Shown one piece after another: positions 34,309-42,358 of a stretch of 64,000 nt of DNA. Origin of the DNA: Deltaproteobacteria bacterium (lineage in GTDB: Bacteria > Myxococcota_A > UBA9160 > SMWR01); NCBI GenBank assembly GCA_019310965.1, contig JAFDDG010000002.1:30817-94816 (forward strand), in the 5' to 3' direction. The position numbers and the translations under genes are program-made. The notes under the pieces were generated by a model. That model was given only the letters and a program-made list of their open reading frames with translations, had not been told where the DNA came from and ran no database searches. Each line of letters opens with the position of its first letter. The first letter of the stretch is position 1.

Positions 34309-35100
34309 CTAGAGCAACGGCACCGGCACGCTGATCGCCGGGCACTCGGCGCCGCCGTCGATCTGGAAGATCTTGCCGGTCACCCACGCCGAGGCCGGCG
34401 AAGCGAGGTAGAGGGCCGCGGCGGCGATGTCCTCGACCGTGCCGGGCCGCCTCATCGGTGTGTGGGCATCGAACTGCTCGCGCAGGGCCTCGTCGGTGAG
34501 CACCACCTGGAGCGCCTCGGTAGCAACGCCACCGGTAGAAATCGCATTGATGCGCACCTTGGGGGCAAGCTCCGGCGCCAGATTACGAGTCATCATGTTG
34601 AGGGCCGCCTTGCCCGCTCCGTAGGCCACGAATGACGTCTGCACCATGTCGCTCGAGCGCGACGAGATATTCACGATGGCGCCCGCGCCGGCGGTCTCGA
34701 CCATCTTCGGCACGACCATGCGCGACAGCAGAAACGCCTGGGTCACGTTGAAGCGCAGCGCGGCCTCGAAGTACGTCTCGCTCGTCTGGAGTGCCGCTCG
34801 CGGGCCGGTGCCGCCCGCATTGTTGACCAGGATGTCGACCTTGCCGAATTCATCGAGCGTCGCCTGAACCAGGCGCTCGAGGTCCTCGGTCTTCGTGACG
34901 TCCGCCTGCACGGTAAGCGAGCGACGGCCGCGCTCCTGAACGCCTCTAGCGGTTTCTGCCAGGTCCGAGGGCGTTCGCGCCGCGGCGACGATGTCGGCCC
35001 CCGCCTCGGCAAACGCGAAGGCGATGCCGCGGCCGATGCCTTTTCCTCCACCGGTCACGATGGCGACCTTGTCCGTCAGCTTGAAACGGTCGAGGATCAT
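34309..35100 (-). CDS. 7-alpha-hydroxysteroid-dehydrogenase-like SDR
   Basis: A 263-residue SDR with VTGGGKGIGRGIAFAFAEAG, VDILVNNAGGTGPR, INISSRSS-type VNISSRSSDM and YGAGKAALNMMTRNLA. The C-terminal region TPMRRPGTVEDIAAAALYLA plus SPASAWVTGKIFQIDGG has the same order of elements as the E. coli 7-alpha-hydroxysteroid dehydrogenase HdhA. The start is ATG at 35100, overlapping the upstream DapB-like gene by 4 bases (ATGA). A hydroxysteroid substrate is suggested but not shown; general 3-oxoacyl reduction is the alternative. Confidence 0.78.
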   Translation of the reverse strand: MILDRFKLTDKVAIVTGGGKGIGRGIAFAFAEAGADIVAAARTPSDLAETARGVQERGRRSLTVQADVTKTEDLERLVQATLDEFGKVDILVNNAGGTGPRAALQTSETYFEAALRFNVTQAFLLSRMVVPKMVETAGAGAIVNISSRSSDMVQTSFVAYGAGKAALNMMTRNLAPELAPKVRINAISTGGVATEALQVVLTDEALREQFDAHTPMRRPGTVEDIAAAALYLASPASAWVTGKIFQIDGGAECPAISVPVPLL

Positions 35101-36164
35101 CGCGCGCTCCGCGCCAGCGCCGGCGCGGCGCGGCCGGCTACGAGGGGAAGGTCGAGATAGCTCTTGATGCCGGGATCGGCCCGACAGGCGGCCGGGATCG
35201 CGCTCACGCCGTGGACCGCCGTCGCGACGATGCCGGGATTGCGCTCGAGCCCCTGCTCGATCGTCTCCGGGTGCCAACCGTGGAACGTGACCAGCGAGGA
35301 AGGGTCTCCTTTCACTTCGACCTCGAAGCGCTCGCCCTCGGGACCGAAGCTCCAGCCAGATTCGAACGGCCCCTCCCCCATGAACCAGTTGGTGGTCACC
35401 CGGATCACCGGCTCGCCACGCACCAGACCCTCCCAGGTGAATCGCTGCGCCGTCACCAATCCCGGCTCGATGACACCAATGGGCGAATCGACAGGCTCTC
35501 TCGACACCGACACCTCGTGGGTCGTGCGCTTTTCGGGGTCGAGGTCGAAGCCGAGCGTGTCGGCGACCATGTCGATCGACTGCAGGAATCCGTCACCCAT
35601 CATCTTCGCCATCACACTCTGCTGCGCGTCCTCCGGCGTCTTGCCGAAGAGCATCAGCTCGCTCACCACCTGGGGCGCCCCATAGCTGCAGATGTCCGAC
35701 CACTCCTCGGCGCGCACGAAGGTCACCTCCCGCGTCAGCGCCGAGATCATGAGTGGAAAGCGCTCGGTGATCCCGCCGGGATTGATGCCGGTGCCGTGCA
35801 GCGTGACACCACCCTTGCGGCAGGCAGCTTCCAGGTCCGACCAGTCTCGACTGCCGCGGTAGAACCAGTTGAGTGGCGTCACCACATTCTTGCCAGACTC
35901 GAGGATGCGGATCAGTTCCTTCTTGTTCGCCATGACGGGGCCGTACATCACGCACTCCGCATCCATGGCCAGCAGCTCATCGACATCGTTGCTGGCGGTG
36001 ACACCGAGCGGTCCAGTGCCGACGATCTCGCCCACGTCCATGCCGACCTTCTTCTCGCTGTGCACCCACACACCGACGAGTTCGAGCTCCGGATGCGACA
36101 CGATGCCTTCGATGGCGGCACGACCGATGCCGCCGGTCGCCCACTGGATCACGCGATACGTCAT
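35097..36164 (-). CDS. DapB-like NAD(P)-dependent dehydrogenase
   Basis: A 355-residue protein. The N-terminus YRVIQWATGGIGRAAIEGIV is a Rossmann nucleotide-binding start of the dihydrodipicolinate-reductase-like group; the second half carries a different substrate-binding domain with TGINPGGITERFPLMISALT. Relatives annotated as 2,4-diaminopentanoate dehydrogenase or hypothetical DapB-like are common in lipid- and steroid-degrading bacteria, with unsettled function. True DapB is unlikely, since length and substrate motifs differ. The start is ATG at 36164 with GAGAGGAG upstream. It is coupled to the SDR downstream, so the two proteins likely serve one pathway. Confidence 0.8.
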   Translation of the reverse strand: MTYRVIQWATGGIGRAAIEGIVSHPELELVGVWVHSEKKVGMDVGEIVGTGPLGVTASNDVDELLAMDAECVMYGPVMANKKELIRILESGKNVVTPLNWFYRGSRDWSDLEAACRKGGVTLHGTGINPGGITERFPLMISALTREVTFVRAEEWSDICSYGAPQVVSELMLFGKTPEDAQQSVMAKMMGDGFLQSIDMVADTLGFDLDPEKRTTHEVSVSREPVDSPIGVIEPGLVTAQRFTWEGLVRGEPVIRVTTNWFMGEGPFESGWSFGPEGERFEVEVKGDPSSLVTFHGWHPETIEQGLERNPGIVATAVHGVSAIPAACRADPGIKSYLDLPLVAGRAAPALARSAR

Positions 36165-36244
36165 GGCTTTCTCCTCTCAGAGATCATAGTTCGTCGAGTT
36201 CGCGAGTGGCGCCACCAGCAGCTACGACCACCCGCGATGGCGCG

Positions 36245-37636
36245 CTAGAACACCCGAAAACGCTTCACGACGTGCGACTGGCGGATGCGGATCTGTTCGC
36301 GGCGCTCTTCTGGAGTAACCGCCCCGGTCGTCTCCGGCAGCTGCTGGCGGATCTCATCGAACTTCACCTTCTTGCACGAGATGCTCGGCCACTGGTCCGG
36401 CGGCGGCTGCTGGCTGTAGGCCCAACGCGGCGTCAGAAAGCCTTCCCGGTGACCCGTCGTATCGAGCCAGTTCGGCACGCCGGGATCTCGGTGCGCAACG
36501 ACGAGTCGAATCACGCCGTCGGGATCGGCCTCGCTCTGGAAGCCGTTCAGGCTCCCCATGCTGTTCCCGTAGTCGATCGACTCGCCCCAGAGGTTGCCGA
36601 GCTGAAAGCCGATGTAGTTGGGCGGCGTCTTCACGCGGTTCTCGATGATGAGCGCCTCGTCGGACTCGAGCTCCCAGACCGCACCAGCATAGAGGTTGGT
36701 GCTCATGCCACCCGCAGTAGCCCCCGACGCGGCGTTGAGCTGGTTGAAGGCGTTGCGTCCCGGGTAGCCGACCCCCGGCAGCGTGCCCGGCCGCTCGCCG
36801 TGGGTGCCCATCAGGATCGTCCAGAAAGCATTCCAATAGTGCATCTGACCCTGCACAATGTCCCCGCAGCGGCGCAGCTCGGCACCCGCCGCCTCCGGCG
36901 TGTACACCGGCGGCGCGGTTCCCTCGGCCCCCAGCTGGGTCATCGAATAGTGGATCGCCGCCTCCCGCTCCCAGTCGTAGAAGAGCTGGCGGCCGCTCAC
37001 GTACGTGGCGTAGCGCTCCGCCGGATAGTCGGGATCGTCGGGGTGCGCCTGGCGCAGCACCTTGAGGGTGGAAAGGAAGTTGCCCGCGTGCCCCTCCGGC
37101 CGCTCGGGCGCCAGCAAGATCTCGAAGCTGCCATCGGCATCGACCTCGATCTCGCTCGAATCCATACAATCGGTTCGCGCCTTCACGCCCGGACGGTTCT
37201 CGTGCAAATCGCCCGAGTCACCCGCCAGGTCGCCGTGGCTGACCTCGAAGATCACGTAGTGCGGCGCCTTCGGGCCCACCGGCGCGGGCTGCTCGCCGCG
37301 CCAGTGACGCGTGTCGCCCACCTGGCCCCGCAACACGTAGGTCTGGCGTCCATCGATGGGCGCGTAGAAGTAGATGGCGTCGGCGTTGTCGATGGTGGCG
37401 CGATTGATGATGGAGAGCGCGTTGCGAAACGTCGGCCGCACCGGGTCTTCGTGGAAGGCGCGCTCGATCGCGCTGTGCACGAAGCCCATCAGGTAGCGGT
37501 AACCCTCGGCCAGGTTGCGAGGCGTCGCCGGCGGAGGCATAAGCTGCGGCTCGTCGACCGCCTCTCTCGCGCGCTCGAAGCTCGCGATCATCTCGTCCCA
37601 AGCCGCGTGGAGATCCTTCTGGGGGTCGGTCGCCAT
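36245..37636 (-). CDS. DUF1214 domain protein
   Basis: A 463-residue soluble protein. The second half (VYTPEAAGAELRRCGDIVQG through WELESDEALIIENRVKTPPN and YIGFQLGNLWGESIDYGNSM) fits the DUF1214 domain, often paired with DUF1254 in other proteins. No signal peptide is visible, unlike many DUF1254/1214 proteins. The molecular function is unknown; homologues are abundant in steroid- and lipid-degrading bacteria, and I could not assign a reaction. The start is ATG at 37636. It is divergent from a small lipoprotein gene. Confidence 0.75.
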   Translation of the reverse strand: MATDPQKDLHAAWDEMIASFERAREAVDEPQLMPPPATPRNLAEGYRYLMGFVHSAIERAFHEDPVRPTFRNALSIINRATIDNADAIYFYAPIDGRQTYVLRGQVGDTRHWRGEQPAPVGPKAPHYVIFEVSHGDLAGDSGDLHENRPGVKARTDCMDSSEIEVDADGSFEILLAPERPEGHAGNFLSTLKVLRQAHPDDPDYPAERYATYVSGRQLFYDWEREAAIHYSMTQLGAEGTAPPVYTPEAAGAELRRCGDIVQGQMHYWNAFWTILMGTHGERPGTLPGVGYPGRNAFNQLNAASGATAGGMSTNLYAGAVWELESDEALIIENRVKTPPNYIGFQLGNLWGESIDYGNSMGSLNGFQSEADPDGVIRLVVAHRDPGVPNWLDTTGHREGFLTPRWAYSQQPPPDQWPSISCKKVKFDEIRQQLPETTGAVTPEERREQIRIRQSHVVKRFRVF

Positions 37637-37740
37637 CGAATCGGATCCTCGTTGCAGGAAATCGCCACCGGCAGGACCGATGCATCGCCTATCCTGTCAC
37701 ACTTCTGAGCCCCGACTCAAGGCCGAACGGAAGAAGCTCG

Positions 37741-38148
37741 ATGAAACGCCTCCCGCTGACCGCCGTGGTTGCGGTCGCGCTCGCAACCAGCGGCTGCCTC
37801 ACCCGAAGCGTGGAGCTACCGATCGGCATGCGGCTGTTGGCCGAGGTGTACATCGGCGACCGCCGCAGCCGCGAGTCCGTGCTGGAGAGCGTCATCCTCC
37901 CGCAGGCAGAGGTCGCGGCGGGCTTCGGAAAGGTCGGCATTCTGCTCATCGATGGCGCATCCGCTGGCGGGACACTCATCGAAGAGGACGGCAGCTCGGT
38001 TACCCTCGAAGTCGGCGGCGATCGCAGGCAGATTGCACGCGTCGACATCGCGAACCTCACGCCGCCCGTCAGTGGCATGCCGGCGATGGGAACGGCGTTG
38101 ACGCAGCATCAGCTGCGCGATCTGATCGAGTACCTGAGCACGCTGTAG
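37741..38148 (+). CDS. Small lipoprotein resembling a heme-binding-domain tail
   Basis: A 135-residue lipoprotein: signal peptide LTAVVAVALATSGC, with the cysteine of the lipobox at about position 19. The mature part, with RQIARVDIANLTPPVSGMPA and ALTQHQLRDLIEYLSTL, resembles the end of putative heme-binding or quinoprotein proteins in which a motif like IP-x-x-[DE]-[IV] precedes a terminal DLLAYL helix. No CxxCH heme motif is present, so it is not a cytochrome itself. Its role is unknown. It is followed by another exported protein 147 bases downstream. Confidence 0.65.
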   Translation: MKRLPLTAVVAVALATSGCLTRSVELPIGMRLLAEVYIGDRRSRESVLESVILPQAEVAAGFGKVGILLIDGASAGGTLIEEDGSSVTLEVGGDRRQIARVDIANLTPPVSGMPAMGTALTQHQLRDLIEYLSTL

Positions 38149-38294
38149 GCGCGCCGCGTTCGCCCGTCGGCCGAGAAGCAAGGCTTGACCAACCGCCGTT
38201 CTTTGGCCGGAGAGAAGCGCTGTGCCACGGTACAAGGAAGGGAACTCCAGGCACCCACGGGGGAGCTCTCGGCAGCGACGACCGGAGTCGAAGC

Positions 38295-38873
38295 ATGAAG
38301 ATCGACAGGCTGCGCACGACACTGACCGCCTGCACCGCACTGCTGCTGGCGACGGCCACCGGGGCCGAACCCTCCAACCCCACCGATCTCGCTCGGTTCG
38401 CTGGCGAGTGGAGACGCAGCGATCGCGAGCGGAACGACAGCGATCGCAGCGCATCCATCAAACGCGCCACCGAGGACATGCCCTTCTGGGCCCGCGCTTT
38501 CGCCCGCGCCTTGATCGACTCCAGCACGACCCCCCCTGAGCGCTACACGATCCGCATCACGCCCACCGGCCTGAGCATCGCGGACGGTGACGACGAACCG
38601 ACACCGGCGTTCGTCGACACGGAGCCCGACAACCGCGAAGACGCGCGGATCATGGCGCAAATGGCCGACGGGACCCTGCGGCAGCATTGGCGCCATGGGG
38701 AGGCCAGCTACGGCACGACGTTCTGGGCCGTCAACGACGCGCACGAACTCGTCGTTGCGGTCGTGGCATACGACGCGCGCCTGCGCGGCGCGGGCGGCGA
38801 GCCGCACGCGATCCGCTACGCGACGAGCTACTCGCTCGATCCCGATGCCACCAGCTTCGGGCTCTCGGAGTAG
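38295..38873 (+). CDS. Exported protein of unknown function
   Basis: A 192-residue protein with a signal peptide (RTTLTACTALLLATATGA, cleavage likely before EPSNP). The mature domain is rich in charged residues: FAGEWRRSDRERNDSDRSAS, a beta-rich middle, and YDARLRGAGGEPHAIRYATS near the end. It may be a small lipocalin-like or stand-alone periplasmic domain; no family was recognised. The start is ATG at 38295, with a weak GGAG upstream. It is convergent with the enoyl-CoA hydratase gene, 41 bases apart. Confidence 0.6.
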   Translation: MKIDRLRTTLTACTALLLATATGAEPSNPTDLARFAGEWRRSDRERNDSDRSASIKRATEDMPFWARAFARALIDSSTTPPERYTIRITPTGLSIADGDDEPTPAFVDTEPDNREDARIMAQMADGTLRQHWRHGEASYGTTFWAVNDAHELVVAVVAYDARLRGAGGEPHAIRYATSYSLDPDATSFGLSE

Positions 38874-38914
38874 TCGATCCAGGTCGCAGACGACCCAGCG
38901 AGCGATCGGAGCGC

Positions 38915-39667
38915 CTACTGGCCGCGCAGCCTGCGCAGCTCGGCGCTGCTGCGCTCCTCGTTGCGCATGGACTCCTGCATGCCGTGGGCCTCGCCGAAGT
39001 CGAGCGCCTGCTTCGCAGCGGCGAGTACGTCGGGACGTTTCTCCGCCATGAGCGACGCCCACTCGCGGGCTTCATTCAGCAGCTCGTCACCGGGCACGAC
39101 CTTGTTGACGAGACCGATGCGCTCGGCCTCTTCCGAAACGAAGACCCTGGCCGTCAGCACCAGCTCGAGCGCCTTGGCGCGGCCGACGAGCTTCGGAAGC
39201 AGATGTGTGCTGCCGAGGCCCGGCAGGATGCCGAGCTTCGTAAAGGTGAGGCCCATCTTCACACCCGCGGCGGCAATGCGCACGTCGCAGGGCAGGAGCA
39301 TCGTAACGCCGACGCCGATGGCGGCGCCGTTCACGGCGCCGATGATCGGTTTTGGGTACTCGAGCATCTCGAGAGGCAACTTCTTGAGGAAGTCCTCCTC
39401 ACCGAGCCGAGGGCCGGCGCCCCCCGCGGCATTACCGCCGGCCTGGTGCAGCTTCAGGTGGTCGAGATCCACTCCGGCACAGAAGCCGCGGCCGGCGCCG
39501 GTGAGGATGATCGCGCGCACCTCGTCGTCGTCACGCACCTCGCGCACGATCCGGGTCACCTCCTCACCCATCGGCGTGATGTAGGCATTCAGCTTCTCGG
39601 GACGATTCAGCGTGATCGTCGCAATGCCATCGTTCACTTCGAAGAGAATGTGCTCGAACTCTGCCAT
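38915..39667 (-). CDS. Enoyl-CoA hydratase/isomerase family protein
   Basis: A 250-residue crotonase. ITLNRPEKLNAYITPMGEEV, LTGAGRGFCAGVDLDHLKLH and GAAIGVGVTMLLPCDVRIAA supply the oxyanion hole. A glutamate in FTKLGILPGLGSTHLLP is present in the usual place only in part, so hydration versus isomerisation cannot be settled. The start is ATG at 39667; an upstream GTG at 39670 is less likely. It is the last gene of the block that starts with the acyl-CoA dehydrogenases at 44593, and its start codon overlaps the stop of a 22-codon frame. Confidence 0.85.
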   Translation of the reverse strand: MAEFEHILFEVNDGIATITLNRPEKLNAYITPMGEEVTRIVREVRDDDEVRAIILTGAGRGFCAGVDLDHLKLHQAGGNAAGGAGPRLGEEDFLKKLPLEMLEYPKPIIGAVNGAAIGVGVTMLLPCDVRIAAAGVKMGLTFTKLGILPGLGSTHLLPKLVGRAKALELVLTARVFVSEEAERIGLVNKVVPGDELLNEAREWASLMAEKRPDVLAAAKQALDFGEAHGMQESMRNEERSSAELRRLRGQ

Positions 39668-39735
39668 CACTTCTCACCAGAGCAGGGCGCCCAGCGCTCC
39701 TCGTGCTCGTCGAACAGCCGGGTCTCGAGACTCAC
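39667..39735 (-). CDS. Possible 22-codon micro-ORF bridging thiolase and hydratase genes
   Basis: A 22-codon frame (VSLETRLFDEHEERWAPCSG..) starts with a GTG that overlaps the thiolase stop (GTGA) and ends in TGA overlapping the hydratase ATG (TGATG). Both junctions have the geometry of translational coupling. It may encode a microprotein or simply carry ribosomes between genes. No relative is known to me. Confidence 0.3.
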   Translation of the reverse strand: MSLETRLFDEHEERWAPCSGEK

Positions 39736-40880
39736 GCGCGACCCAGGATCGCGATGCCGCAGGCCGTCGGGTAGCCGCCGATGTTGTGCGAGAGCGCAAT
39801 CTCGGCATCCGGTGTCTGACGCTCGCCGGCCCGACCTTGGAGCTGCAGCGTGTTCTCGTAGATCATCCGCACACCGGTCGCCCCGGTCGGGTGTCCGAAG
39901 CTCTTGAGGCCTCCGTCGGTATTCACCGGCAGCCCACCACCGATCTCGAAGCGACCATCCTGAATGTGCTCCTTCGCGGCGCCCTTCTCGCAGAAACCCA
40001 GGTCTTCGTAGGTGAGAAGCTCGGTAAGCGAAAAGCAATCGTGCACCTGCGCAACGTCGATGTCCTCCGGACCCACACCGGCCATCTCGTAGGCGACCTG
40101 GCCGGCCTCGATACTGGGCTTCCAGGCCAGAAAGTCCATGGTCGGATCCTTCTGTGGATTGGGCCCAGCAAAGACGGTGACGCCCTTCACCACCACCGGA
40201 TCGCGGCGGAAGCTCTTCGCGAGATCGGAGCGAGTGAGGATCACGGCCGCGGCACCGTCGGTCTGTGCCGCGCAATCGTAGAGCCCGAAGGGCCACGAGA
40301 TCAGCCGCGCCTTCTTGTAGTCCTCGAGAGTAATCTCCCGTTTCAAGAACGAGTTGGGCGCCAATGTTCCGTTGTGGTGGTTCTTGATCGCGATGCGCGC
40401 CAGGTCGTCCCGCCCGGCGCCGTACTTCTCGAAGTAACGCGAAGCACAGATCGAGAACCAGCCGGCCGGCGTCTGCGGCAGGTCGCGCACCTGCGTCATC
40501 ACCACCGAGGGACCCGCCACGCCGCGATCTTTCGGCTTGTCGTAGCCGACCACGAGCACCGTGTCGTACAAGCCGCAGGCGATCGACATCACGCCGCAGC
40601 GAAAAGCATCGGTGCCCGTCGCACAGTAGTTCGACACGGAGGTCACCGGCTTCCAGAGCTTCAGCGCGTCACTGCACTCGTGTGGCCCCTTGTTCGAGTA
40701 GATCGATCCGGTGAAGACCGCATCGATCTGCTCCTGGGGCTTCTCGATGCCGGCATCCGCATAGGCCTCGTAGGCCGCGTCGACGATCATATCTGCGGGC
40801 GATTGATCCCAGTTCTCGCCGAACTGGCAACAGCCGACACCGACGATGGAAACCTTGTCTCGAATCGCATCTCGTGCCAT
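39732..40880 (-). CDS. SCP-x-type thiolase / lipid-transfer protein
   Basis: A 382-residue thiolase-superfamily protein. The nucleophile is in SVSNYCATGTDAFRCGVMS, with AQVHDCFSLTELLTYEDLGF and the GHPTGATGVRM loop. These three elements are all present, so it should be able to cleave 3-oxoacyl-CoA. The neighbouring HMG-CoA-synthase-like/DUF35 fusion suggests a complex, since thiolases of this class often need a DUF35 protein. ATG at 40880 is 13 bases downstream of the fusion gene. It is part of the five-gene block from 44593 to 38915. Confidence 0.84.
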   Translation of the reverse strand: MARDAIRDKVSIVGVGCCQFGENWDQSPADMIVDAAYEAYADAGIEKPQEQIDAVFTGSIYSNKGPHECSDALKLWKPVTSVSNYCATGTDAFRCGVMSIACGLYDTVLVVGYDKPKDRGVAGPSVVMTQVRDLPQTPAGWFSICASRYFEKYGAGRDDLARIAIKNHHNGTLAPNSFLKREITLEDYKKARLISWPFGLYDCAAQTDGAAAVILTRSDLAKSFRRDPVVVKGVTVFAGPNPQKDPTMDFLAWKPSIEAGQVAYEMAGVGPEDIDVAQVHDCFSLTELLTYEDLGFCEKGAAKEHIQDGRFEIGGGLPVNTDGGLKSFGHPTGATGVRMIYENTLQLQGRAGERQTPDAEIALSHNIGGYPTACGIAILGRA

Positions 40881-40893
40881 GGCGGGTCCCTGT

Positions 40894-42303
40894 TCACGCC
40901 GTGAGCGGCGTGGCCTTCCAATAGTAATTGGGGCGCCCACCGGACTGGTGGATGCGGCGGAACTCGAACTCGACAGGCATGTCGAGCGTCACCGCCTCTG
41001 GCGCGATGTTGACGAGCTGCATGTGCACCCGCGCGCCGTCGATGTCGCAGATGGCGACGACCGTGGGCGGATCCGGCGTCGGAAAGAAGAAGTCGAAGGT
41101 GTAGGTGAGCACCTTCCCGACCTTGTCCGAGAGGCGATAGCGCTCGAACGCGTCCTTGCCAAAGCAGGTCTCGCAGACTCGCTGCTGCGGGAATTGCACC
41201 GCGCCGCAGCTCCGGCACCGGTGACCGACGAGACTCACCTCCTCGTCGCGCTCGCGGAAGTGGACCGTGGCGGAGAGCCCCTGATCCCGAGGCGACTCGT
41301 ATTCGCCCCGCTGCAGGTTGCGCGCCTTGAGGTAGCGGTCGTAGCTCTTCACCCCGCGGCGCCGCTCGAGGTGCCACGAGACGCCGCGGCGCTCTTCGAG
41401 CTTCTCGATATGCTCCGTCACGGAAAACGCCAATGCCTCGGCGCCGTCGCCGTAGCTCGCGGCCAGGATCCGATCGCCGGGCTTCGCCGTCTCGAGGGCG
41501 TGGGCCAGCTGCACCAGCACGAAGGAGCAGCCGCTGTTGCCGAGTCGGCCGAAGAGGGGCTCCTGCACCTTCTGCTTGTCGAGCTTCAACGCCCGGGCAA
41601 CGCTGCCATGGCTGCGCGCATCGGGGGCAAAGAACGCGATCTTCGCGAAATCGCGCGCCTGCGAGCCGGTCTTCTCGAACAGCCCCGTCACGCCCTCGAC
41701 GAGCCGGGGCGTGTAGCCCTCCTGCACGACGAAGCGATCCTCCCAGGCGTGGACGAATGGATCCCCGGCAGTACGCCACACGTCGACCAGCTCATCCGCC
41801 ACAGCGAAGGAGGCGTCGAGGGTCGCCACCGCGTCACCGTCGCCCACCAGAAAGGCCACGGCCGCATCGCCGAAGTTCAGCTCGAGACCGGAACCGGGCG
41901 CCCCCATGCGGCAGTCGCTGGCCACCACCAACACGCAACGCGCCGTGCCCGCACTCACCGCATCGACCGCGGCGCGCAGGGCGTTGGTGCCGGCTCGCAG
42001 GGAACCTGCAAAATCGTTCGTGCGCACGCGGCGCGGCAAGTCGAGCCCCCGCGCCAGCAGCGCCGCCCCCTGCTTCTCGGCGAACGAATACGTGGTGCAC
42101 GCGAAGAACACGCCGTCCACCTGCTCTCGATCGAAGCCGCGCAGGCAATTTACCGCCGCGGTCATCGCCATGGTCACCGCGTCCTCGTCATTCCAGGCAA
42201 CGGCCTTCTCCGGGCCACCCTCCTGCGTCGGGAGTCCGCCGATGGTGGCGAGAGCCAGGCGCGTCGGGGGCACGTAGGCGCCGTACGAGGTGATCCCGAT
42301 CAT
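40894..42303 (-). CDS. HMG-CoA-synthase-like domain fused to a DUF35 zinc-ribbon/OB-fold
   Basis: A 469-residue fusion. Residues 1-340 have the thiolase fold of HMG-CoA synthase/KAS III, beginning ITSYGAYVPPTRLALATIGG. The last 130 residues are a DUF35 rubredoxin-like zinc ribbon (HRCRSCGAVQFPQQRVCETC) plus OB-fold (VGKVLTYTFDFFFPTPDPPT). The region that should hold the catalytic cysteine reads TNDFAGSLRAGTNALRAA, without a cysteine, so condensing activity is doubtful. DUF35 domains bind acyl-CoA and activate thiolase partners, so it may be a non-catalytic partner of the adjacent SCP-x thiolase. The start is ATG at 42303. Confidence 0.82.
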   Translation of the reverse strand: MIGITSYGAYVPPTRLALATIGGLPTQEGGPEKAVAWNDEDAVTMAMTAAVNCLRGFDREQVDGVFFACTTYSFAEKQGAALLARGLDLPRRVRTNDFAGSLRAGTNALRAAVDAVSAGTARCVLVVASDCRMGAPGSGLELNFGDAAVAFLVGDGDAVATLDASFAVADELVDVWRTAGDPFVHAWEDRFVVQEGYTPRLVEGVTGLFEKTGSQARDFAKIAFFAPDARSHGSVARALKLDKQKVQEPLFGRLGNSGCSFVLVQLAHALETAKPGDRILAASYGDGAEALAFSVTEHIEKLEERRGVSWHLERRRGVKSYDRYLKARNLQRGEYESPRDQGLSATVHFRERDEEVSLVGHRCRSCGAVQFPQQRVCETCFGKDAFERYRLSDKVGKVLTYTFDFFFPTPDPPTVVAICDIDGARVHMQLVNIAPEAVTLDMPVEFEFRRIHQSGGRPNYYWKATPLTA

Positions 42304-42358
42304 CTCAATTCTCTCGCTTCTCCGAATGGGTGCGCGGTGAATGCGGCACCGGGGCTCG

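Noticed and set aside
36140-36155. ATACG near the start of the DapB-like gene
   Set aside because: There is no matching right arm, and the bases are coding sequence of the first codons.
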